Source: an uncultured Oscillospiraceae bacterium
GTDB taxonomy: Bacteria > Bacillota > Clostridia > Oscillospirales > Oscillospiraceae
Reading direction: 5' to 3'
Assembly: GCA_934573945.1 (NCBI GenBank)
Contig: CAKTMQ010000059.1
Coordinates: 1 to 9,027 of the forward strand
DNA: 9,027 nt
Each line of letters begins with the position of its first letter. Position 1 is the first letter of the stretch. The notes beneath the pieces were generated by a model. The model did not search any database. It saw only the letters and a list, made by a program, of their open reading frames with translations, and was not told the DNA's origin. Of the stretch, positions 1 to 5,280 are shown one piece after another. Made by a program: the position numbers and the translations under genes.

Positions 1-1
1 C

Positions 2-1318
2 CCGGTGCTGTACCGCACCACCACCCGCGTCTGTCACAGCAAGGGTCTGGTGGAGTTCGGCGAGCGCACGGAGCACGTGGCGCCCGCGTATGAGCGCAAT
101 ACCCGCAAGTTCGTCTGCGCCCCGGCCAACGCCTTTGCCAACCACCCCATCGTGGAGGAGCGTCTGGTGAAGCTGACGGAGTACGGCTGCACCCGTGCCC
201 TGGAGAACGGCCTGAACAAGCTGGAGCTGGGCGACGGCAAGGTGGGCGTGATCACCGCGTCCATCGCCTATCAGTACGCCAAGGAGGTGTTCCCCGAGGG
301 TACCTCCTTCCTGAAGCTGGGTCTGACTTACCCGCTGCCCATGGATCTGATCCGCGACTTCGCCAAAAAGGTGGAGAAGCTGTACGTCATCGAGGAGCTG
401 GAGCCGTTCATGGAGAACGAGATCAGGGCCGCAGGCATCGACTGCACCGGCAAGGAACTGACCGGCGTGATGTACGAGCTGAACACCGAGCTGGTGCGTG
501 AGCGCGTGCTGGGCATCAAGTCCGAGTACAAGACCATCACCGATGTGCAGGTGGCCAGACGTCCGCCCGCACTGTGCCCAGGCTGTCCTCACCGCGGCTT
601 CTTCTACACCCTGTCCAAGAACAAGAACTACGTGGTCACCGGCGACATCGGCTGCTACACGCTGGGCTTCGCACCTCCCCTGAACTGCATGGACGTGTGC
701 ATCTGCATGGGCGGAGGCTTCTCCGCCGGCATGGGCATGGCCAAGTCCTTCCAGCGGGAGGGCGTCACCGACAAGGTGGTGTTCGGCGTGATGGGTGACT
801 CCACCTTCTTCCACAGCGGTATGACCGGCGCTGCCGAGATCATCTACAACAATGGCCGTATGATCCCCTGCGTGCTGGATAACCGCATCACCGGCATGAC
901 CGGCCATCAGGACAATCCCGGTTCCGGCTACACCCTGATGGGCGAGGAAGCCCCCATGCTGAACATCGAGAAGATCTTCGAGACCTATGGCTTCGACCCG
1001 GTGCTGACCGTGGATCCTCAGGATCTGACGGCCATGAAGGCAACGGTGAACGAGGCGGTGGCCGCCCTGAACGAGGGCAGACATCCCGCCATCGTCACCC
1101 GTCGTCCCTGCCTGCTGATCAAGCGTGTCAAGCACGATACCGGTATGTGCGTGGTCAACACCGACAAGTGCAAGAGCTGCAAGAGCTGCCTGAAAGTGGG
1201 CTGCCCCGCCATCTCCATGGAGGACGGCAAGGCATTCATCGACCGCACCCAGTGCGTGGGCTGCACCGTCTGCGCTCAGGCCTGCCCGTTTGATGCAATC
1301 GAAAAGGAGGAGAAGTAA
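2..1318 (+). CDS. iorA: Indolepyruvate ferredoxin oxidoreductase, alpha subunit (5'-truncated)
   Basis: Large subunit of the cytoplasmic enzyme that oxidatively decarboxylates indolepyruvate and other aryl-pyruvates to aryl-acetyl-CoA, passing electrons to ferredoxin. The reading frame is open to the left edge, so the start is missing; the GTG at 5 is an internal Val codon. About 438 residues remain of a family of roughly 580-600. Numbering from that Val, residues 1-150 are the end of the pyrimidine/transketolase-like part. CPGCPHRGFFY (191-201), GDIGCYTLG (213-221), GDSTFFHSG (264-272) and MTGHQ (298-302) form the thiamine-diphosphate and Mg binding domain. The C-terminus is a 2x[4Fe-4S] ferredoxin domain with Cys 389/392/395/400 and 417/420/423/427, each set ending in Cys-Pro. 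All eight ligands are present. It is followed 1 nt later by iorB, its usual partner. The family assignment is secure; substrate preference among aryl-pyruvates is inferred from the family. Confidence 0.97.
   Translation, partial: PVLYRTTTRVCHSKGLVEFGERTEHVAPAYERNTRKFVCAPANAFANHPIVEERLVKLTEYGCTRALENGLNKLELGDGKVGVITASIAYQYAKEVFPEGTSFLKLGLTYPLPMDLIRDFAKKVEKLYVIEELEPFMENEIRAAGIDCTGKELTGVMYELNTELVRERVLGIKSEYKTITDVQVARRPPALCPGCPHRGFFYTLSKNKNYVVTGDIGCYTLGFAPPLNCMDVCICMGGGFSAGMGMAKSFQREGVTDKVVFGVMGDSTFFHSGMTGAAEIIYNNGRMIPCVLDNRITGMTGHQDNPGSGYTLMGEEAPMLNIEKIFETYGFDPVLTVDPQDLTAMKATVNEAVAALNEGRHPAIVTRRPCLLIKRVKHDTGMCVVNTDKCKSCKSCLKVGCPAISMEDGKAFIDRTQCVGCTVCAQACPFDAIEKEEK
1305..1310 (+). promoter_or_regulatory. 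Ribosome binding site of iorB
   Basis: A consensus AGGAGG lies inside the last codons of iorA, 9 nt before the ATG at 1320. It decides the iorB start: the in-frame ATG at 1290 lies upstream of this site and would add ten residues (MMQSKRRRSN) unlike the family N-terminus. Confidence 0.85.
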
Positions 1319-1319
1319 T

Positions 1320-1907
1320 ATGTCTAACGTGAAGAGCTGTCTGTTGGTCGGCGTCGGCGGTCAGGGCGCCATCCTCATCTCCAAGATCATGTCCAACGGT
1401 TTTATGAAGGCCGGCTATGACGTCAAGCAGAGCGAAGTCCACGGCATGGCCCAGCGCGGCGGCAGCGTGTCCACTCAGGTACGCTGGGGCGACAAGGTGT
1501 ATGGCCCCGTGTTTGGCCGCGGCGAGGCGGACATCATGGTGGCGCTGGAGAAGATGGAGGCCGTCCGCTATGCGGAGTTCCTGAATCCCAACGGCGTGGC
1601 GGTCATCAACGACTATGCCATCAAGTCCACCACCATCGCCTCCGGTGCGGAGGCCTATCCCGAGGGCTGCGTCGAGGCCATGCAGAAGAACTTCAAGACC
1701 ATCGCCGTGCCCGCCAGTGACATCGCCATCCAGCTGGGCAACGCCAAGTGCATGAATGTGGTGCTGTTCGGCGCTATGTGCGACAGTCTGGGCTGCCCGG
1801 AGATCGACTGGGAGCAGATCGTGGCCGAGACGGTGCCCGCCAAGGTCAAGGAGCTGAATCTGAAGGCGTTCCGCGCAGGCCGTGAGGCGGCCAAGGCCGG
1901 CAAGTAA
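1320..1907 (+). CDS. iorB: Indolepyruvate ferredoxin oxidoreductase, beta subunit
   Basis: Small subunit of the indolepyruvate:ferredoxin oxidoreductase, 195 residues, the usual length for IorB. It belongs to the pyruvate/ketoisovalerate oxidoreductase gamma-domain family. The N-terminal GVGGQGAILISKIM (residues 11-24) is the glycine-rich loop, and SEVHGMAQRGGSVSTQVRWG is the family signature that contributes to the active-site/CoA region. The ATG at 1320 was chosen because it has AGGAGG 9 nt upstream and gives a normal N-terminus; it begins 1 nt after the iorA stop, so translation is probably coupled. The pair is expected to act in peptide or aromatic amino-acid fermentation and could supply aryl-acetates. 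There are no internal breaks or missing motifs. A strong hairpin follows 37 nt downstream, so iorB is the last gene of the operon. Confidence 0.96.
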   Translation: MSNVKSCLLVGVGGQGAILISKIMSNGFMKAGYDVKQSEVHGMAQRGGSVSTQVRWGDKVYGPVFGRGEADIMVALEKMEAVRYAEFLNPNGVAVINDYAIKSTTIASGAEAYPEGCVEAMQKNFKTIAVPASDIAIQLGNAKCMNVVLFGAMCDSLGCPEIDWEQIVAETVPAKVKELNLKAFRAGREAAKAGK

Positions 1908-1944
1908 GTTCTGTCATTCTCTATTTACCATATCTCTATATTTG

Positions 1945-1972
1945 AAAAAGGAAGCTCATGAGCTTCCTTTTT
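1945..1972. terminator. Intrinsic terminator after iorB, perfect palindrome
   Basis: A 28-nt perfect inverted repeat: A5, then GGAAGCTCA meeting TGAGCTTCC, then T5. The A and T runs are part of the symmetry, so the hairpin has a U-tract on both strands and could act in either direction. It starts 37 nt after the iorB stop. The next gene is also on the + strand, so its main role is to end the ior operon. Confidence 0.9.
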
Positions 1973-2003
1973 CCTTTCTGGGAAAAATATTTATAGTTTT
2001 GTC

Positions 2004-2032
2004 ATGACTTTTCGCCCTGTTTGGGGTACAAT
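2004..2032 (+). promoter_or_regulatory. Putative sigma-A type promoter of the rhomboid-like gene
   Basis: A -35-like ATGACT (2004-2009, four of six matching TTGACA) and a -10 TACAAT (2027-2032) are separated by 17 nt. They lie in the AT-rich gap after the ior terminator and 41 nt before the TTG start. A TTGTCA slightly upstream matches better but its spacer would be 22 nt, too long. The 1908-2073 gap holds only this and the terminator. Confidence 0.5.
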
Positions 2033-2059
2033 GCTGTACGCATATCAGATCAGACCGAC

Positions 2060-2065
2060 AGGAGG
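2060..2065 (+). promoter_or_regulatory. RBS supporting a TTG start
   Basis: A consensus AGGAGG lies 8 nt before TTG at 2074. No ATG or GTG in this frame sits at a suitable distance, and the first in-frame ATG is already inside the first membrane helix. The site therefore decides in favour of the rare TTG start codon. Confidence 0.8.
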
Positions 2066-2073
2066 AACCATCT

Positions 2074-2943
2074 TTGAGAAAACTATACGACGGCGTACAG
2101 CGCTTCTGTGCGCGCCATCCCCGTTTCGGCATCCCCAACCTGATGCTCTATATCGTGGCGGGCAATGTGCTCGTCTACCTGCTGATGATGTTTACCCGGA
2201 GCGCCGACGCGGGCGCGCTGGATTTCCTGACGCTGAACACCGCCGCCGTGCTGCGGGGTGAGCTGTGGCGGGTGGTGACCTACGTGTTTGTGCCCGGCAG
2301 CAGCGGCATCTTCTGGCTGCTGGTGAGCCTGTACTTCTACTACTGGATTGGCTCTACGCTGGAGCGGGAGTGGGGCACCGCCAAGTTCAACCTCTACTAT
2401 ATCAGCGGCGTACTGCTGACGGCGGTGGGTGTGATCGTGGCCAGCCTGATCTCCGGCGTCAATTATACGGTGGCAGGCTCCTCCTACGTGAACCTGTCCA
2501 TGTTTTTCGCCTTTGCCTTCCTGTTCCCCAATACCCAGGTGCTGCTGTTCTTCATTCTGCCGGTGCGGATGAAGTGGCTGGCCTATCTGGACGGCGCGCT
2601 GTTCGCCTATGATGTGGTGCGCTGCCTGCTGGCGGGCAACTGGGGCGGTGCATTGCTGCCGGTGATCGCGCTGCTGAACTTCGCCGTGTTCATCTGGCCG
2701 GAGGTGCACTATATGGCGGATCGTGCCGCCTACCGCCATCGGCCGCAGACGGTGCAGTTCAAGAAGGCGGCACAGCAGCAGGCCAGACAGCAGCAACAGC
2801 AGGGCTATCACCACAAGTGCGCCGTCTGCGGCCGCACGGACACCGACTATCCGGAGCTGCAGTTCCGCTATTGCAGCAAGTGTGCCGGTTACCACTGCTT
2901 CTGTCAGGATCACATCTTCACCCACGTGCACTTTACAGAGTAG
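2074..2943 (+). CDS. Rhomboid-fold-like membrane protein with C-terminal zinc-ribbon-like tail
   Basis: An integral membrane protein of 289 residues with a TTG start. Hydrophobic segments lie near 23-40, 76-92, 108-127, 138-165, 170-188 and 190-208, giving about six helices. GELWRVVTYVF (62-72) and GSTLEREWGTAKFNLYYISG (93-112) resemble the L1-loop/TM2 region of rhomboids. G135-S136-S137-Y138 lies where rhomboid proteases carry GxSG, but the last Gly is Tyr, and no His occurs in the predicted membrane region (none between residues 16 and 211). The Ser/His dyad therefore looks incomplete. A Gln-rich linker (about 233-243) leads to a cytosolic tail with C249xxC252, C267xxC270, C275, C277, H280, H284 and H286, likely to bind zinc. 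It is monocistronic between two terminators. Rhomboid-like fold is likely; protease activity is doubtful; function is unknown. Confidence 0.75.
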   Translation: MRKLYDGVQRFCARHPRFGIPNLMLYIVAGNVLVYLLMMFTRSADAGALDFLTLNTAAVLRGELWRVVTYVFVPGSSGIFWLLVSLYFYYWIGSTLEREWGTAKFNLYYISGVLLTAVGVIVASLISGVNYTVAGSSYVNLSMFFAFAFLFPNTQVLLFFILPVRMKWLAYLDGALFAYDVVRCLLAGNWGGALLPVIALLNFAVFIWPEVHYMADRAAYRHRPQTVQFKKAAQQQARQQQQQGYHHKCAVCGRTDTDYPELQFRYCSKCAGYHCFCQDHIFTHVHFTE

Positions 2944-2961
2944 TAATGGAGCTTCATATAA

Positions 2962-2993
2962 AACGGGCGCTGTTCCGCAGAACAGCGCCCGTT
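2962..2993. terminator. Bidirectional intrinsic terminator between convergent genes
   Basis: A perfect 14-bp stem (AACGGGCGCTGTTC and its complement) with a 4-nt CGCA loop sits 18 nt after the rhomboid-like stop and 11 nt after the convergent sortase stop. On the minus strand it is followed by TTTTATAT, a fair U-tract. On the + strand the tract is weaker (CTTTATG). It probably serves both genes. Confidence 0.88.
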
Positions 2994-3004
2994 CTTTATG
3001 TGTT

Positions 3005-3946
3005 TCAGGAAGCGGTCTTGGTGTTAGTTTTGGTATCCGCTTTGATGTCACTCTTGGCATCCGCCTTGGTATCGGTTTTGGTGTCGGTCTTGGTATCCGT
3101 GGTGCCGCCGGTCTTGGTATCGGCGTCGGAGGCCAGAGGCCAGGTGGTGGGATCGGCGGTATCCTCGATCATCTTGCAGACGATCAGATAGCGGTGGTTG
3201 TCGTCGCCGTTCTTGCACACCGACAGGATCAGCACCTTGTCACCGGCCACAGGCTTATTGGCCTTGTCCAGATTGGTGGTGCTGTCTGTCTCCTTCCACA
3301 GCTGGTCGAAGAAGCTGTTGAACACCTCGTCACTGTTGAAGTCGTGGTAGTAGATGATGTGGCTGGTGTCATACTGCACGCCGCCCACGATCTGATAGGT
3401 GATGCGGCGATCCTTCTGATACATATAGACCAGGTGCTTCTCGCTGAAATCCATCTTGCTCAGATAGCTCTGCAGGCCGCCGAACATGGTGCGGTTGGCC
3501 ATGTTGTGGCCGTACAGCACGGTGACGGGATCATCCAGATCACGGCTGTTGACGGTCTTGCCCTCGCAGGTGGCCTCACTGAAAATGGTGCCGGCCTTGT
3601 CATTGTTGCCGTCCAGATTGCGGTTGAGATAGAACAGACGGTCGGTGGGGTGCTGCGCCACGGGGTAGGATGCGTCCGCGGGGGTGTTCAGCGCGGCGGA
3701 GGTGCCGGGGATCTGAAGCCATGCATACACATCGGGGTACTTGGCAAAGGTGGCCTCCATGTTCTCCGGCTCCACAATGGGATCCGGCTCCACGCGGTTG
3801 CTGTTATCCGGCTCCGTCACATCGGGGGTATCAGGGTCTGCATCGGGGGTGGGGGTCTCGCCGCAGGCGGCCATGGACAGTACCATCACCAGCGCCAGCA
3901 GCAGTACCAGCGCACGGGTGAACAGGTGCTCCAATTTCATGTTCAT
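3005..3946 (-). CDS. srtB: Class B sortase with lipobox-like signal peptide and repetitive C-terminal tail
   Basis: An extracytoplasmic cysteine transpeptidase of 313 residues; class B enzymes cleave a sorting signal and attach the substrate to peptidoglycan or pilin. The N-terminus has a hydrophobic stretch (about 11-26) ending in MAAC28, a lipobox-like site, then an acidic Pro/Asp/Glu linker (31-62). The sortase domain spans about 66-260: DVYAWLQIPGT, a VLYGHNM segment with His147, ILSVCKNG with catalytic Cys244, and HRYLIV with Arg252, so the His/Cys/Arg triad is complete. Beyond the catalytic core there is an extra tail (about 261-313) with seven four-residue D/T/K units. The ATG at 3946 has AAAGGAG 7 nt upstream. 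A promoter lies about 90 nt upstream. No LPxTG- or NPQTN-like substrate is in the window. The class call is strong; the lipoprotein anchor is inferred, as usual class B enzymes use an N-terminal membrane helix. Confidence 0.9.
   Translation of the reverse strand: MNMKLEHLFTRALVLLLALVMVLSMAACGETPTPDADPDTPDVTEPDNSNRVEPDPIVEPENMEATFAKYPDVYAWLQIPGTSAALNTPADASYPVAQHPTDRLFYLNRNLDGNNDKAGTIFSEATCEGKTVNSRDLDDPVTVLYGHNMANRTMFGGLQSYLSKMDFSEKHLVYMYQKDRRITYQIVGGVQYDTSHIIYYHDFNSDEVFNSFFDQLWKETDSTTNLDKANKPVAGDKVLILSVCKNGDDNHRYLIVCKMIEDTADPTTWPLASDADTKTGGTTDTKTDTKTDTKADAKSDIKADTKTNTKTAS
3017..3100 (-). repeat. Seven 12-bp tandem units encoding the sortase tail
   Basis: Residues 283-310 of the sortase are seven consecutive four-residue units: TDTK three times, then ADAK, SDIK, ADTK and TNTK. 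The DNA units are diverged copies of a 12-mer that reads roughly CTTGGTATCGGT on the + strand. Every unit keeps the reading frame, so gain or loss of units would only change tail length. Confidence 0.85.
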
Positions 3947-4033
3947 TATATTTCTCCTTTCGCATGGCCATTGGCAAAACGCACGGCCTTTTGAAAACAG
4001 TGACCGCCGGCAGATGCGGCAGCACTTGAAGAT

Positions 4034-4062
4034 ATGATACCATATGGCGCGCTCAAAAGCAA
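4034..4062 (-). promoter_or_regulatory. Putative extended -10 promoter of the sortase gene
   Basis: On the minus strand TTGCTT (4062-4057) and TATCAT (4039-4034) are separated by exactly 17 nt, with TGG directly before the -10, giving an extended -10 element. It lies between the last phage-type gene (stop at 4100) and the sortase start at 3946, leaving a leader of about 80 nt. The sortase is therefore probably transcribed on its own, not only by readthrough from the phage genes. Apart from this promoter and the weak hairpin at 4069-4091, the 3947-4099 gap shows nothing clear. Confidence 0.65.
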
Positions 4063-4099
4063 CACCATTTTCCCGACGGTCAGGCGGGAAACGGACAGC

Positions 4100-5227
4100 T
4101 TACCAGCTGACGGTGCGGTTCCAGGAGGCAAAGAGCGCCGCAAACTGCTTTTTCTGCCCGGGTGTCATCCGGGACTTGTACTGGCTGAGCAGGGCATTTG
4201 CCTTCTGGTCATCGCCGCTTTTCAGGTAGTTGCCGATGGCGCGCTGCAGGCTTTCTGCGGCGGTGGAGCTGAGGGACGACCGGTTGCCGATACTGGACAC
4301 GGCGGCGGGATCGGAATCGGGCAGCTGCTGTCCCTTCTGCTCGGCGCTGGCCTTCTTGGAGAAGTAGTCCAGCAGCAGCTTGTAGTTTTTCAGATCCTGA
4401 TCGCCCAGCTGCTGGTACCAGCTTTTGGCCTGGGAAACCTCCTTCTCCCAGGCGCTCACCTGATCCTGCCACTGTGCATAGGCGGCGGACTCCTGCCCCT
4501 CCAGCAGCTTGTAGCGATCCAGCAGCGCGTCACCGGCGTCCCGATAGCGGGCGTAGGCTGCCGACTGCAGCTGCGGCAGCACATCGGACAGCTGCTGCAA
4601 GTGCTGCTGGTAGGCCTGCTGGGCGGCGGACTGGGCGTAGCTGGAGCCGTAGCCGCCGGTCAGGTAGGCGCTCTGCCCCAGCGTATGGCGCATGGCGGTG
4701 CGCCCCTGACTGGCGTACCGGGCGGCATAAGCCTGAAAGGCCGCATCGGCGTCGGGGTTGTAGGAAAAACCGGGACGGTTTTCGATCTGCCCCAGCAGCG
4801 CAGACAGCTGGTCGGCAAACGCCGACTTGTAGTCCTCCGGACGCCGGGCGGAGAGGCTGTCCAGCAGATCCCGGGCGGCGGATACGTCGTCCGAGGGCAG
4901 ATAGCCCCGCTCCAATTCCTTCAGTACGGCGGCGGTGCCGGGGGAGACGGTGCCGCCGGGAGCGGCGCTGCTGCCGCCGGTGCCGCCGGAGGGCGCGGCG
5001 GCGGGGGCGGAGGGCACGGCCAGCAGGCTGCCCCATGTCTCCGGTCCCACGATGCCGTCCAGCTTCAGTACGTTCTTCTTCTGGTAATCCCGCACGGCGG
5101 CCTGGGTCTTGACGCCGAAAATGCCGTCCACGGCCAGATCGTAGCCCTGTTCCCGCAGAATGGTCTGCAGCTTGGTGACGGCGCTGCCGGTGGAGCCGTA
5201 GCCGATCTGACGATAGGTAGAAGCCAT
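4100..5227 (-). CDS. Phage-type protein: N-terminal peptidoglycan-binding domain plus long helical body
   Basis: 375 residues, no signal peptide and no membrane helix. Residues about 8-68 are a PG_binding_1-like domain: GSTGSAVTKLQTILREQGY, VDGIFGVKTQAAVRDYQ, and LDGIVGPETW. A Gly/Pro/Ala/Ser linker (71-97) follows. The remainder is almost wholly helical and rich in Ala, Gln, Tyr and Ser, with a distinctive segment at about 152-205 (GFSYNPDADAAF, then MRHTLGQSAYLTGGYGSSYA) that I recall from uncharacterised structural proteins of clostridial phages. No amidase, lysozyme or peptidase domain is visible, so it is probably not an endolysin. An internal virion/ejection protein or a wall-docking virion component is more plausible. 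The ATG at 5227 has AAAGGAG 9 nt upstream (5237-5243). It is the last gene of the phage-like block, 53 nt after the fibre gene. The domain call is firm; the role is inferred. Confidence 0.75.
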   Translation of the reverse strand: MASTYRQIGYGSTGSAVTKLQTILREQGYDLAVDGIFGVKTQAAVRDYQKKNVLKLDGIVGPETWGSLLAVPSAPAAAPSGGTGGSSAAPGGTVSPGTAAVLKELERGYLPSDDVSAARDLLDSLSARRPEDYKSAFADQLSALLGQIENRPGFSYNPDADAAFQAYAARYASQGRTAMRHTLGQSAYLTGGYGSSYAQSAAQQAYQQHLQQLSDVLPQLQSAAYARYRDAGDALLDRYKLLEGQESAAYAQWQDQVSAWEKEVSQAKSWYQQLGDQDLKNYKLLLDYFSKKASAEQKGQQLPDSDPAAVSSIGNRSSLSSTAAESLQRAIGNYLKSGDDQKANALLSQYKSRMTPGQKKQFAALFASWNRTVSW

Positions 5228-5280
5228 AGTGTGATTCTCCTTTATTCATTTATAGTATGCGGTGCGCAGCGGACGGGCTG

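Noticed and set aside
2083..3060. A 325-codon open frame on the minus strand opposite the rhomboid-like gene
   Set aside because: It is His/Gln/Arg-rich, runs through the terminator at 2962-2993 and into the sortase tail, and mirrors codon positions of a clearly real + strand gene; a GC-bias shadow.
2723..3994. A 423-codon open frame on the + strand opposite the sortase gene
   Set aside because: Gly/Val/Ile-rich repeats come from reading the D/T/K repeat and sortase codons backwards; it has no RBS and the sortase triad on the other strand is intact.
3831..4043. A small leader peptide upstream of the sortase on the minus strand
   Set aside because: Its ATG overlaps the -10 element, so it could not be in the transcript, and it has no RBS.
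4069..4091. Hairpin (TTTCCCG/CGGGAAA, 9-nt loop) just after the last phage-type gene as a terminator
   Set aside because: Only a 7-bp stem and no following U-tract on the minus strand (ATGGTGTTG); too weak to call.
4100..5227. Endolysin annotation based on the peptidoglycan-binding domain
   Set aside because: No amidase, muramidase, CHAP or peptidase motif is visible in the remaining residues, and no holin is adjacent.
5228..5280. A promoter for the peptidoglycan-binding gene (TACTAT/TATAAA in the gap)
   Set aside because: No -35-like element at suitable spacing; the gene is explained by readthrough from the fibre gene and its own RBS.
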